A DNA stretch of 64,000 bases, taken from Paenibacillus solanacearum. GTDB lineage: Bacteria; Bacillota; Bacilli; Paenibacillales; NBRC-103111. Made by a program: the position numbers and the translations under genes. The notes beneath the pieces are model-generated. The model searched no databases, was not told the DNA's origin, and was given only the letters and a program-made list of their open reading frames with translations. How positions within the stretch are numbered: position 1 is the first letter of the stretch; every line of letters begins with the position of its first letter. Positions 50,558-59,055 of the stretch are shown here, one piece after another. Location: the NCBI RefSeq assembly GCF_910593845.1, contig NZ_CAJVAS010000005.1, positions 217,830 through 281,829 on the forward strand. Direction: 5' to 3'.

Positions 50558-51473
50558 TCCGATTCCCCCTTGTCACCTCGAGGAATTGATCCTCCAGCGT
50601 TTTGGTTACGGCCCGAATGCCGTAAACCGGAATCCCTTCCTGCACGAAGCGCGCGTTGAGCGCGGCAATCGCATCGCGGCGGTTATGCAGCCGCACGACG
50701 AGCTCGGCCCCTTCCGCGCGGATCAGCGCATCTTCCTCGATCAGTTCCCGCGCCCGCTCTGCTTCCCCCACTTCAAAGCATACTTCCGTCCATTCCGTCT
50801 CCGCCGGCGCTTCCTTGAAGGAGCGTACGTCGAGCAGCCGCCCGTTCTGAATGATGGCGACCCGGTCGCACATCAGCTCCATCTCGGAGAGCAGGTGGCT
50901 TGATACGATGACGGCGATGCCTTCCTCCCTGGACAGCTGTCGCAAATAATCGCGCAGCTCCCGTATGCCTTCCGGGTCGAGCCCGTTCGTCGGCTCGTCC
51001 AGCACGAGCACGGACGGGCGGTGCAGGATCGCCTGCGCCACGCCAAGGCGCTGCCGCATGCCGAGCGAGTACGTCTTCACCTTATCGTGAATGCGCGCTT
51101 CGAGCCGCACCAGCTTGACCACTTCATCGATCCGGTCCTTCTCCACGCTGGGCATCATCCGGGCAAAATGCTGCAAATTTTGATAGCCGCTCATAAATCC
51201 GTAAAATTCCGGATTTTCGACAATGGCTCCCACATGCACCATCGCTTGCTCGAATTGACGTTTCACGCTGCAGCCTTGAATCGTCACTTCCCCGTCCGTG
51301 ATGGAAATCAGCCCTACCATCATGCGGATCGTCGTCGTCTTCCCCGCTCCATTCGGTCCGAGAAAGCCGAACACTTCGCCGGACTTCACCTCGAAGCTGA
51401 GTCCGTCGACGATCGTTTTGGAGCCGATTTTTTTCGTTAAGCCCTCCAGCCGTACTACCGCAGTATCGTTCAT
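50550..51473 (-). CDS. ABC transporter ATP-binding protein (BcrA/LanF-type)
   Basis: 307 aa from ATG 51473 (GGAGG, 4-5 nt). Walker A GPNGAGKTTT about 40, signature YSLGMRQRLGVAQA, Walker B VLVLDEPTNGLDPEG, H-loop SSHLLSEM; C-terminal about 80 residues form the regulatory extension common in this group. First gene of a two-gene exporter operon with the promoter at 51525-51553. Confidence 0.9.
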   Translation of the reverse strand: MNDTAVVRLEGLTKKIGSKTIVDGLSFEVKSGEVFGFLGPNGAGKTTTIRMMVGLISITDGEVTIQGCSVKRQFEQAMVHVGAIVENPEFYGFMSGYQNLQHFARMMPSVEKDRIDEVVKLVRLEARIHDKVKTYSLGMRQRLGVAQAILHRPSVLVLDEPTNGLDPEGIRELRDYLRQLSREEGIAVIVSSHLLSEMELMCDRVAIIQNGRLLDVRSFKEAPAETEWTEVCFEVGEAERARELIEEDALIRAEGAELVVRLHNRRDAIAALNARFVQEGIPVYGIRAVTKTLEDQFLEVTRGNRIV

Positions 51474-51497
51474 AAAGCCTCCAGTGCAACAAAAAAA

Positions 51498-51536
51498 GTA
51501 TGGTGTCGTTTTCCTATTAGGAAAAGTATACCATAC
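51498..51536. promoter_or_regulatory. 39-bp nested dyad at the exporter promoter
   Basis: GTATGGT-N4-TTTTCC-TATTA-GGAAAA-N4-ACCATAC: two concentric inverted repeats with perfect arms. It overlaps the -10 box and predicted transcription start. On the minus strand seven T follow the dyad, so the RNA form could also act as an attenuator or terminator 17 nt before the SD. Confidence 0.65.
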
Positions 51537-51553
51537 CTCCAGTTGTTGACCAA
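51525..51553 (-). promoter_or_regulatory. Promoter of the two-gene ABC exporter
   Basis: Minus strand -35 TTGGTC (51548-51553), 17-bp spacer, -10 TATACT (51525-51530). Confidence 0.6.
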
Positions 51554-51566
51554 ACGGCAATCCGTG

Positions 51567-52400
51567 CTACTGCTCCCCGTCCGGCGAACCTTTCTCCACG
51601 GATTCATAATAGCGCGTAAGGCTGACGATCATGCTTCCCATGCGTTCCTGCTCGGGAGCGATCACGCGCTCGATGCCTTCCTCGCGGAGCGCCTCCGCCG
51701 TCACTTTGCCTACCGCCACCGCGACGACGGGGCCGCGGAAAGCGTCCAGCACCTGCGGCGCCAGTCCCCGCTCGCGCGCATAGGTCATCAGGAAGCGAGC
51801 CTGCGGCGTGCTGGTGAACGTCACCGCGTCGACATCGCCCCGCAATATTTCCGCCAGCAGCGTATCTACGACATCCAGCTCCGGCGGGACATGCCGGTAA
51901 GGCAATATTTCGAAGTCCATTGCGCCGCGCTCGCGCAGCCAGCCGACCAGCCGCGGCGCAGGGTCGCCGTACAGCTGCAGCGCCACCTGTTTGCCTTGCA
52001 GATCATAGGGCGACAGCGCCCGCATTAGACCCTCCGTCGTTCCATCGTCATCCCTGACGTCAGGCGTCAGCCCGAGCGTCTTCAAGAAGTTGACGGTCTT
52101 GTACCCTCTGGCCGCAATCTTCGCGCGGCGAAGCGTCTCGACGAAATCGTCGGCCCGGCCGATGCTTTCCGCCGCCTGATAGAGCAGCTCCGTGCCGATC
52201 CCGGTCGTGAGCAGGACCCAATCCGCTCCTTGCCCGAGCAGTTTGACGATCTCCCTCCCGACTTCCTCACGTTCCACGGCGATCGTTCCTTGCGCCGGCC
52301 GGACGAGCGGAACGCCTCCCTGCTTCTCTACAATGACGCTAAGCTCGGCCGCTTTGCGCGGCCCGGTAAGCGCGACTCGCTTCCCCGTCAACCCTGACAT
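51567..52400 (-). CDS. Uroporphyrinogen-III synthase (HemD) family protein
   Basis: 277 aa, two alternating Rossmann-like halves: KRVALTGPRKAAELSVIVEKQGG at the start, WVLLTTGIGTELLYQAAE, then QVALQLYGDPAPRLVGWLRERGA, AVTFTSTPQARFLMTYA and VAVAVGKVTAEALREEG. Family enzymes close hydroxymethylbilane to uroporphyrinogen III. It is isolated from hem genes, so it may be the nitrite/sirohaem-linked or orphan type seen in some Firmicutes. SD GGGGGAG before ATG 52400. Confidence 0.85.
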   Translation of the reverse strand: MSGLTGKRVALTGPRKAAELSVIVEKQGGVPLVRPAQGTIAVEREEVGREIVKLLGQGADWVLLTTGIGTELLYQAAESIGRADDFVETLRRAKIAARGYKTVNFLKTLGLTPDVRDDDGTTEGLMRALSPYDLQGKQVALQLYGDPAPRLVGWLRERGAMDFEILPYRHVPPELDVVDTLLAEILRGDVDAVTFTSTPQARFLMTYARERGLAPQVLDAFRGPVVAVAVGKVTAEALREEGIERVIAPEQERMGSMIVSLTRYYESVEKGSPDGEQ

Positions 52401-52547
52401 CGTCTCTCCCCCTATGCAATCTCCATCTGTAGTCGTTCTTATCTTCCCATTCTATCAGATCGCGGCGCAAATAGGTTTATAATCTATCAATTTCGGAAAC
52501 TATAAGACTATCGCTTCTATATTCACTAGAGGAGGATCGACTTATCT

Positions 52548-53258
52548 ATGATTCCGATAATGAAAAAACGTTTGGTTTGTCTTGCTTTCCTGATGCTGTT
52601 CTACGCGATGACCCCCATGTCTCTGCTCGCCTATGAAGAAGAGGAAGAGTTGTTCGGGCCGATCTCGACGGAATATTTTGTCCCCTATCTGGCTCCTGAA
52701 CCCGCGGAGGCCGCCGCCGATACGATCGAACCGTCTTTGCCGCAGCCGCTGCTGTACGAGGTTCGTTCCGGCGACACCTTGTCCAATATTGCCCGGTCGT
52801 TCGATGTGTCCGTCCGGGATTTGATGGCACTCAACGAGATTACGAATCCGAACCGGCTTGCGGTCGGCCAGCAGCTCAGCATTCCCCCGGATTTCACCGG
52901 CGTCGAAGCGATCGGCGGACAATCCGGCGTCATTCGCCAAGTGCTGTCGACGACGCTTACGGCATATACCGCCGGTTATGAATCGACCGGCAAGACGAAA
53001 TCCAGTCCCGCTTACGGGATCACATCGAGCGGGAGCAAGGCCGAGGAAGGACGCACGATCGCCGTAGACCCTGCGGTCATTCCGATGGGCACGATGGTTT
53101 TCATTGACGGCGTCGGCTTCCGCAAAGCCGAAGATACCGGCTCGGCGATCCGCGGCGCCAAGATTGACGTGTTCATGAACGACCTGAACGAAGCGCGCCA
53201 ATTCGGCGTCAAGAAGAACGTGAAAGTGTATGTACTGGCCGCCAAGGAAGCGATATAG
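52548..53258 (+). CDS. Secreted LysM - 3D domain cell-wall protein
   Basis: 236 aa. Signal peptide about 1-30 (VCLAFLMLFYAMTPMSLLA), acidic linker (EEEEELFG), LysM 69-112 (YEVRSGDTLSNIARSF to LAVGQQLSIPP), then a 3D domain about 130-235 with the three aspartates in TIAVDP, AEDTG and KIDVFMND plus VYVL end. 3D domains share the MltA/endolucanase-type double-psi barrel that cleaves peptidoglycan; YocH/YuiC-like muralytic role expected. ATG 52548 has GAGGAGGA about 11 nt upstream; ATG 52560 is an alternative. Confidence 0.9.
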   Translation: MIPIMKKRLVCLAFLMLFYAMTPMSLLAYEEEEELFGPISTEYFVPYLAPEPAEAAADTIEPSLPQPLLYEVRSGDTLSNIARSFDVSVRDLMALNEITNPNRLAVGQQLSIPPDFTGVEAIGGQSGVIRQVLSTTLTAYTAGYESTGKTKSSPAYGITSSGSKAEEGRTIAVDPAVIPMGTMVFIDGVGFRKAEDTGSAIRGAKIDVFMNDLNEARQFGVKKNVKVYVLAAKEAI

Positions 53259-53293
53259 CCGGGGCTTGGCCGGGACGCTGCGAGCGGCCCCGG

Positions 53294-54352
53294 CTAGCCG
53301 CCGTATTTTTGCTGCAGCCGTCGAACCTCCTCGATCAGCTCGCGTCCGATCGTGCGTTCGAATTGGCGATACAGCGGGTCCCAGGCCTGCATCCATTCCG
53401 CCCGTTCGCTGCTTGTCAGCAGGTGAAGCTGGATCGTGGAATGCGTGCGAATGTCGTCCAGCTGCGCCTGATTCATCTGAATGGCGTTCCGGTTCGCCCA
53501 AGCCGATGTTTCATCGATCGCTTCTTTCACCGCTTTTCTCACGCTTTCGGGCAGCTTGTCCCAATATTTCTTGTTGGTCAGCACCCCGTAGCCGAGATAA
53601 CCGTGATTGCTGATCGTCATATATTGCTGCACTTTGTAAAACCGTTTCGTATAAATGTTCGAAATCGTATTTTCCCCGCCGTCCGCAATGCCCGTCTCAT
53701 ACCCCCGGTACACGTCGTTGAACGGAATCGCAATCGTCCTGGCGCCGAACAGCGTAAACTGCGCTTCAATCACCTTGCTCGGCAATATGCGGAACCGCTG
53801 CCCTCTAAAATCTTCCGGACGGACTAACGGCCCCCGGTTCGATGTCATCTGCTTGAATCCGTTGCTCCAATAAGCCAGACCGGCCATATTGCTGCTCTCC
53901 AGCTTCTTGAACAAGATACGTCCGATTTCCCCTGCAAAGGCTTCCTCCACCGCTTCTTCCGACAAAAAAGCATACGGCAGGTCAAACAGCTCCCACGCGG
54001 GCACCCGCTCCGAAATATTGGCAAAGGCCGGCGCGATCAGTTGAATATCGCCGCGCATCAAGGCATCTACTTCATCTTTTTCCGTATACAGCACCCCGTT
54101 GGGGAACACTTCGACGGACACGCGGCCGCTTGTCTTCTCCTTGACGAGATCGGCGAACTTTTGCGCGGCCAAGCCTTTGGGCGTATTTTCCGCCACGACA
54201 TGGCTGAATTTCATAACAAGCGTCTTATCAAAGCCGGTTTGTTCGTCGTCCTGGACCACCGGTTCTCCGACAAACGCCGGATAAAATCCGATTGCGGCCG
54301 CCGCCGCCAATCCGGCCAAGATGAATAATACGGTGCTCAACAACGGCCTCAT
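53294..54352 (-). CDS. TRAP-type C4-dicarboxylate binding protein (DctB/DctP-like)
   Basis: 352 aa from ATG 54352 (AAGGGGG, 6 nt). N-terminal membrane anchor/signal (LLSTVLFILAGLAAAAAIGF), then DctP-family blocks MKFSHVVAENTPKGLAAQKF, FPNGVLYTEKDEVDALMRGD, RILPSKVIEAQFTLFGA and GYETGIADGGENTISNIYTK. No TRAP permease genes here; in B. subtilis the DctB homologue works with the DctS kinase as a sensory accessory protein next to dctSR-dctP. The same genes follow on the plus strand (55079-60320), so a sensory role for dicarboxylates is inferred. Confidence 0.88.
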   Translation of the reverse strand: MRPLLSTVLFILAGLAAAAAIGFYPAFVGEPVVQDDEQTGFDKTLVMKFSHVVAENTPKGLAAQKFADLVKEKTSGRVSVEVFPNGVLYTEKDEVDALMRGDIQLIAPAFANISERVPAWELFDLPYAFLSEEAVEEAFAGEIGRILFKKLESSNMAGLAYWSNGFKQMTSNRGPLVRPEDFRGQRFRILPSKVIEAQFTLFGARTIAIPFNDVYRGYETGIADGGENTISNIYTKRFYKVQQYMTISNHGYLGYGVLTNKKYWDKLPESVRKAVKEAIDETSAWANRNAIQMNQAQLDDIRTHSTIQLHLLTSSERAEWMQAWDPLYRQFERTIGRELIEEVRRLQQKYGG

Positions 54353-54535
54353 GCCGCGCCCCCTTCGCTGCGTCTGCCGCAAATCATGTGCTTAGTATAC
54401 ACAAAATCGCTTTTTCCGACGAGCGCCTTGCCATTCATGAAATATTGCACCGGCGGTTATACTAAGCGCATCCATACTCGTCGCCCAATATGATCATGCT
54501 GTAAGCTTACGTCCGAACCAAAGGAGGTTTTCGCC

Positions 54536-54961
54536 ATGAAACTGAGGAATGCGCCGGCGGCTTGCGCCGTCATCGCTGCCGTAACCTTGGCTCTTGCGGG
54601 CTGCGGCGGGCAAACCGGAACCAAGACAGACAAAGGAACGAAAGCGCAAAGCCAAAATCAGAATCAGCCGATCGATGCCGAGCTGCAGCAGCATATGAAG
54701 ATGTACAAGGACATCAAACAAAGCGAGCTGGAACAGCAGCAAAAGATTCGCCAGGATGAAAAAAAGCGGCTGAAGGAATACCAGAAGATGCGCGAGGAGT
54801 CGCTGCGCCGCGAAATTGAATTCCAGGAAAAGGTCCGCAAAGGAACGAATCATTTCGGCACGAAAAAATCGGACCAGAGCGGAACGGATAACCCGGATGG
54901 AGAGCAAAGCTCCGGCGGCGGCTCAAAAAAAAATACGAAATCGACCGGCAGTTCGTCGTGA
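54536..54961 (+). CDS. Small coiled-coil lipoprotein
   Basis: 141 aa. AAAGGAGG SD; lipobox ALAGC (Cys23), Q/N-rich linker, a charged helix about 50-105 (HMKMYKDIKQSELEQQQKIR, KMREESLRREIEFQEKVRK) typical of a coiled coil, and a low-complexity Ser/Gly/Lys tail. Surface-anchored, no known domain. It sits between dctB-like and dctS-like genes but has its own terminator, so a link to dicarboxylate sensing is only positional. Confidence 0.78.
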   Translation: MKLRNAPAACAVIAAVTLALAGCGGQTGTKTDKGTKAQSQNQNQPIDAELQQHMKMYKDIKQSELEQQQKIRQDEKKRLKEYQKMREESLRREIEFQEKVRKGTNHFGTKKSDQSGTDNPDGEQSSGGGSKKNTKSTGSSS

Positions 54962-54998
54962 CCCGTCGGCATCCAAAGCGGATGCCCGTCGGGTTTTA
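54961..54998 (+). terminator. Terminator of the lipoprotein gene
   Basis: ACCCGtCGGCATCC-AAAGC-GGATGCCcgtCGGGT then TTTATT; begins at the stop codon. Confidence 0.75.
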
Positions 54999-55078
54999 TT
55001 GTTTTCAAGCAGTCCCCGCTGATGTATGATAGGTTGTACTTGACCTCGAACAGCGGCATGAAAGGAGACGGACGGGCA

Positions 55079-56665
55079 TTGCTGCAGCGGTTGAAAATCA
55101 ATTGGAAAATCGCGATTTGGTCGTTCGGCATCGTTCTGTTCTCCGTCTGCATCGGGGGTACAATCCTGCTTGGCGGCATTATTCGCCTCAAGGAGGAGGA
55201 GCTGTCACGCCGGCTTGTCGTCACGGCGCGCACGGTAGCGCAAATGCCGGAGGTCGCGGACGGCCTGACGCGCTTGGAGCTGCGCCCCGGCGTGCAGGCG
55301 GCCGCCGAGCGCATCCGCATCATCAACGACGTTACGTACGTCGTTGTGATGGACATGAACCGGGTACGGCTGTCGCACCCGGTTCAAAGCGCCATCGGCA
55401 CCGTTTCGGAAGGCGCCGATGAAGGGGCCGCCTTTGCCGAGCACACGTACGTGTCCAAGGCAAAGGGTGAGCTCGGCACGGCGCTGCGCGCCTTCGTGCC
55501 GGTCATGAACGCCGATCACGTGCAGATCGGCGTCGCGCTCGTCGGCCGGATCATGCCGACGACGCTGGACGTGCTGCTTGGCCTCACCGGCCAAGGCTAC
55601 GTCGTGCTGCTGCTCTCGCTGCTGTTCGGGCTGTGGGGCTCGTGGCGGCTTGCGCAGCATATCAAGCGCCAAATGTTCGAGCTCGAGCCTCATGAAATCG
55701 CCCGGCTGCTGGTTGAGCGCACCGCGACCTTCCATGCGATGCATGAAGGCGTCATCGCGATCGATAAAGACGAGAACATTACGATTTTCAACGACAAGGC
55801 AAAGCATATCTTCAACATTACCGGAGACGTGATCGGCAAGTCGATCTGGGACGTCATTCCCGATACGCGACTGCCCGAAATACTGGAGCTGAACCGGCCG
55901 ATCTACAACCAGGAGCTGGCCGTCGGCGATACGCTCATTATGAGCAACCGGGTTCCCATCACCGTTGGCGGCCAAACCGTCGGCGCCGTCGCTATATTCC
56001 AGGACCGTACCGAGGTCACTCGCATGGCGGAAGAACTGACGGGCGTCAAGGCGTTCGTCGACGCCCTGCGCGTGCAGAGCCACGAGTACATGAACAAGCT
56101 GCATACGATCGGCGGGCTTATCCAGCTCGGCAATAACGAGAAGGCGCTGGCATATTTGTTTGAAGCGACCGAAGAAAAAGGCGAGCTCACCCGCTTCTTA
56201 TCCGAACGTATCCGCAACGACAGCCTGACCGGGCTGCTGATCGGAAAAATCAGCCGCGGCCGCGAGCTCGGCATCGACGTGACGATCGACCGCCAGAGCC
56301 GGCTGGACCGGTTCCCGCCGCGGCTCGACCATCATGACTTCGTGCTGCTGCTCGGCAATTTGATCGAGAACGCGTTCGATGCGCTGCAGCAGCAAACCGG
56401 CCGCGAGAAGCATATCTTCGTCAGCATCGCACAAGACGACGACGCGCTATCCGTGCTTGTGGAAGACAACGGTCCGGGCATGGACGCCACGACTCAATCC
56501 CAAGTGTTCGAGCGCGGATTCACGACCAAGCGCGGCAGCAGCCGCGGGATCGGACTGTACTTAGTACGCGGCATCGTCGACAAAGGGGAAGGAACGATCG
56601 ACATCGATTCCGCGCCGGATAAAGGGACATCGTTCGTGATTACCTTCCCCATGTCTCTATCCTAG
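55079..56665 (+). CDS. dctS: CitA/DcuS-type sensor histidine kinase (DctS-like)
   Basis: 528 aa from TTG 55079 (AAAGGAG 11 nt upstream; ATG starts at 55022 and 55058 lack an SD). TM1 about 10-33, extracytoplasmic PAS-like sensor about 35-170 with VVVMDMNRVRLSHP, TM2 about 172-195, cytoplasmic PAS (ATFHAMHEGVIAIDKDENIT), SpoOB-type dimerisation helix with phospho-His in VQSHEYMNKLHTI, and HATPase (LIENAFDALQQ, DNGPGMD, GSSRGIGLYLVRGIV). Senses external C4-dicarboxylates and phosphorylates the regulator encoded 23 nt downstream. Confidence 0.9.
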   Translation: MLQRLKINWKIAIWSFGIVLFSVCIGGTILLGGIIRLKEEELSRRLVVTARTVAQMPEVADGLTRLELRPGVQAAAERIRIINDVTYVVVMDMNRVRLSHPVQSAIGTVSEGADEGAAFAEHTYVSKAKGELGTALRAFVPVMNADHVQIGVALVGRIMPTTLDVLLGLTGQGYVVLLLSLLFGLWGSWRLAQHIKRQMFELEPHEIARLLVERTATFHAMHEGVIAIDKDENITIFNDKAKHIFNITGDVIGKSIWDVIPDTRLPEILELNRPIYNQELAVGDTLIMSNRVPITVGGQTVGAVAIFQDRTEVTRMAEELTGVKAFVDALRVQSHEYMNKLHTIGGLIQLGNNEKALAYLFEATEEKGELTRFLSERIRNDSLTGLLIGKISRGRELGIDVTIDRQSRLDRFPPRLDHHDFVLLLGNLIENAFDALQQQTGREKHIFVSIAQDDDALSVLVEDNGPGMDATTQSQVFERGFTTKRGSSRGIGLYLVRGIVDKGEGTIDIDSAPDKGTSFVITFPMSLS

Positions 56666-56688
56666 CCTAAGGGAGAGCTTTCCTTCAC

Positions 56689-57426
56689 ATGAACGTTTAT
56701 TCCGTACTTCTGATCGAGGACGACCCGATGGTGCAGGAAGTGAACCGCCAATTCGTGGAGCGGGTCGAGGGCTTCCGCATCGCCGGGGTGGCGGGAAGCG
56801 GCACGGAAGGGCTGGAGCTGGTCCGCCAAGTGAAGCCCCAACTCGTCATTCTCGATATTTTCATGCCTTTGCAGGATGGCATCGAGACGCTGACGCAAAT
56901 ACGCAAAGAGCAGCTCTACGTCGATGTCATCGTCATCAGCGCCGCAAGCGATCGGCGTACCATCGAACGCATGCTTCAGAACGGGGCGTTCGACTATATT
57001 ATCAAACCGTTCAAATTCGAGCGCGTGAAACAGGCGCTCGAGCATTACCGACAGATGAAGGAAGCGCTGGGCAGCGAACAGACAGCAACCCAGCACGAGC
57101 TGGACCGGATGCTGTTCGGCGGGAGCCGGTCTTCCGCGGCAACCGTGCCTGACGTGCCGGTGCTGCCAGCCGCCGAGCTGCCGAAAGGACTGCAGGCGGT
57201 AACGCTGAAGCAAATCATGCAATATTTGCTCGGCCAGCCGCACCCGCTCTCTGCCGAAGAAGTTGCCGAAGGCGTCGGCATTGCTCGCGTGACGGCGCGC
57301 CGCTACCTCGATTATTTGGAGAAGAGCGGTCAACTGCGGCTGGATCTGCAGTACGGCGTAGGACGTCCGGTTAACAAGTACATGCTTACCTCCCCTTCTC
57401 CCCCATCCTCCCACGGATCGCACTAA
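56689..57426 (+). CDS. dctR: CitB/DcuR-type response regulator (DctR-like)
   Basis: 245 aa. REC domain 1-125 (LLIEDDPMVQEVNRQFVER, phospho-Asp in VILDIFMPLQDG, Lys in IIKPFKFERV), linker, and HTH about 180-235 (HPLSAEEVAEGVGIARVTARRYLDYL). Partner of the DctS-like kinase. Expected to activate the malic enzyme-symporter operon that follows; the 57456-57587 gap has candidate repeats (GACCAAAATGATC, ACCATTATGGTCAT). Confidence 0.9.
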   Translation: MNVYSVLLIEDDPMVQEVNRQFVERVEGFRIAGVAGSGTEGLELVRQVKPQLVILDIFMPLQDGIETLTQIRKEQLYVDVIVISAASDRRTIERMLQNGAFDYIIKPFKFERVKQALEHYRQMKEALGSEQTATQHELDRMLFGGSRSSAATVPDVPVLPAAELPKGLQAVTLKQIMQYLLGQPHPLSAEEVAEGVGIARVTARRYLDYLEKSGQLRLDLQYGVGRPVNKYMLTSPSPPSSHGSH

Positions 57427-57455
57427 TTTGCGTGAGCATTGTGCGGTCTTTTTTT
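57416..57455 (+). terminator. Terminator of the dctSR-like operon
   Basis: GATCGCAC...GTGCGGTC (8 bp with one G-T pair) then TTTTTTT; the left arm overlaps the end of the regulator gene, including its stop codon in the loop. Confidence 0.7.
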
Positions 57456-57587
57456 CGTTCCCGTAACGGTACGACCCGCTTAAGACCAAAATGATCAAAA
57501 CAACCATTATGGTCATATGATTCACAACGATTCCTGAAAGCGATATCATGAGGTCACGCAAAACGAACAAAGGAAGTGACCTAACGG

Positions 57588-59030
57588 ATGTCCATTCCCT
57601 CCGGTGCCCATACCAGCATTATTCTTCGCCTTGAGCTTCACAAAGAAACCGCTTCATTCGGTCAAATCGCCACGGCCATTGGCGACAGCGGCGGCGATAT
57701 CGTCGCCATCGACGTAGGCCGCTCCGATAAAACGACGATCGTTCGCGACATTACGGTCAACGTATACGATCAGAAGCATACCGATCTTATCGTACAGGCT
57801 GTCAACGCTGTGCCCGGCGCCAAAGTGATCCACGTCTCGGACCAGACGTTCTTGATGCATCTCGGCGGCAAGCTCGAAACGACGCCAAAGACGCCGATCA
57901 AAAACCGCGACGACCTCTCCCGCGTGTATACCCCGGGTGTCGCCCGCGTGTGCATGGCCATCCATGAGAAGCCTTCCCGGGCGCATTCGCTGACGATCAA
58001 GCGGAATACGATCGCCGTTGTCTCGGATGGCTCCGCCGTACTCGGCCTCGGCAATATCGGCCCGGAAGCCGCTATGCCGGTTATGGAAGGCAAGGCGGTG
58101 CTGTTCAAACAATTCGCCGGCGTCGACGCGTTCCCGATCTGCCTCAATACGCAGGACACGGAAGAAATCATCGCTATCGTGAAAGCGATTGCACCATCGT
58201 TCGGCGGCATTAACCTGGAGGACATCTCCTCGCCGAGATGCTTCGAGATCGAGCAGCGGCTCGTTGAGGAGCTGGATATCCCGGTATTCCATGACGACCA
58301 GCACGGTACCGCGGTTGTCCTGCTCGCCGGCCTGCTGAACGCTGTCAAGATTGTCGGCAAACGGCTCGAGGACTGCAAGATCGTCGTTTGCGGCATCGGC
58401 GCCGCCGGTATCGCCTGCTCCAAGATGCTGCTGGCTGCCGGCGTACGGCACATTGTCGGCGTAGACCGCTCCGGCGCCATCGTCAGCGGCGAGACGTACT
58501 CCAACCCTGCGTGGCAGTGGTACGCCGATCATACGAATCCGGACCGGCTGACCGGCTCTCTGTCGGAAGTCATCCGCGGCGCTGACGTGTTTATCGGTGT
58601 ATCCGGCCCCGGCGTGCTGAAGGTCGACGACCTGAAAGCGATGGCTCCCGATCCAATCGTATTCGCGATGGCCAACCCGACGCCGGAAATTTTGCCCGAG
58701 GAAGCGGAGCCTTATGTTCGCGTCATGGCGACAGGGCGGTCGGATTACCCGAACCAGATCAACAATGTGCTCTGCTTTCCCGGCATTTTCCGCGGGGTAC
58801 TTGACTGCCGCGCTTCCTGCGTAACGGAACAGATGAAGCTGGCCGCAGCCAAAGCGATTGCCTCCGTCGTCAGCGACGAGGAACTCAACGAGCATTACAT
58901 TATCCCGAGCGTGTTCAATACCGCGGTCGTCGAACGGGTGCGCGAAGCCGTGATCCAGGCGGCTTACGAATCGGGCGTCGCCCGCAAAGCGCAGCCGACC
59001 GCACCGAAGCAGCCGGTTCCCTACTACTAA
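57588..59030 (+). CDS. NAD(P)-dependent malic enzyme with N-terminal ACT domain
   Basis: 480 aa. ACT domain about 10-85 (IILRLELHKETASFGQIATA, GDIVAIDVGRSDKTTIVRDI), then malic enzyme: VYTPGVARVCMAI (Tyr active site), ISDGSAVLGLGNIG-like VSDGSAVLGLGNIGPEAAMP, catalytic Lys in MEGKAVLFK, metal site FHDDQHGTAVV, Rossmann VCGIGAAGIACSKML, and FAMANPTPEILPEEA. Oxidatively decarboxylates malate to pyruvate. Only 25 nt before the dicarboxylate symporter gene, so imported malate is fed to pyruvate. Confidence 0.92.
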   Translation: MSIPSGAHTSIILRLELHKETASFGQIATAIGDSGGDIVAIDVGRSDKTTIVRDITVNVYDQKHTDLIVQAVNAVPGAKVIHVSDQTFLMHLGGKLETTPKTPIKNRDDLSRVYTPGVARVCMAIHEKPSRAHSLTIKRNTIAVVSDGSAVLGLGNIGPEAAMPVMEGKAVLFKQFAGVDAFPICLNTQDTEEIIAIVKAIAPSFGGINLEDISSPRCFEIEQRLVEELDIPVFHDDQHGTAVVLLAGLLNAVKIVGKRLEDCKIVVCGIGAAGIACSKMLLAAGVRHIVGVDRSGAIVSGETYSNPAWQWYADHTNPDRLTGSLSEVIRGADVFIGVSGPGVLKVDDLKAMAPDPIVFAMANPTPEILPEEAEPYVRVMATGRSDYPNQINNVLCFPGIFRGVLDCRASCVTEQMKLAAAKAIASVVSDEELNEHYIIPSVFNTAVVERVREAVIQAAYESGVARKAQPTAPKQPVPYY

Positions 59031-59055
59031 GAAAACGAGGAAATGAGGTATTGCG

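Noticed and set aside
53294..54352. TRAP transporter locus
   Set aside because: Only the DctP-like binding protein is present; no DctQ/DctM membrane genes, and neighbours match a dctB sensory arrangement.
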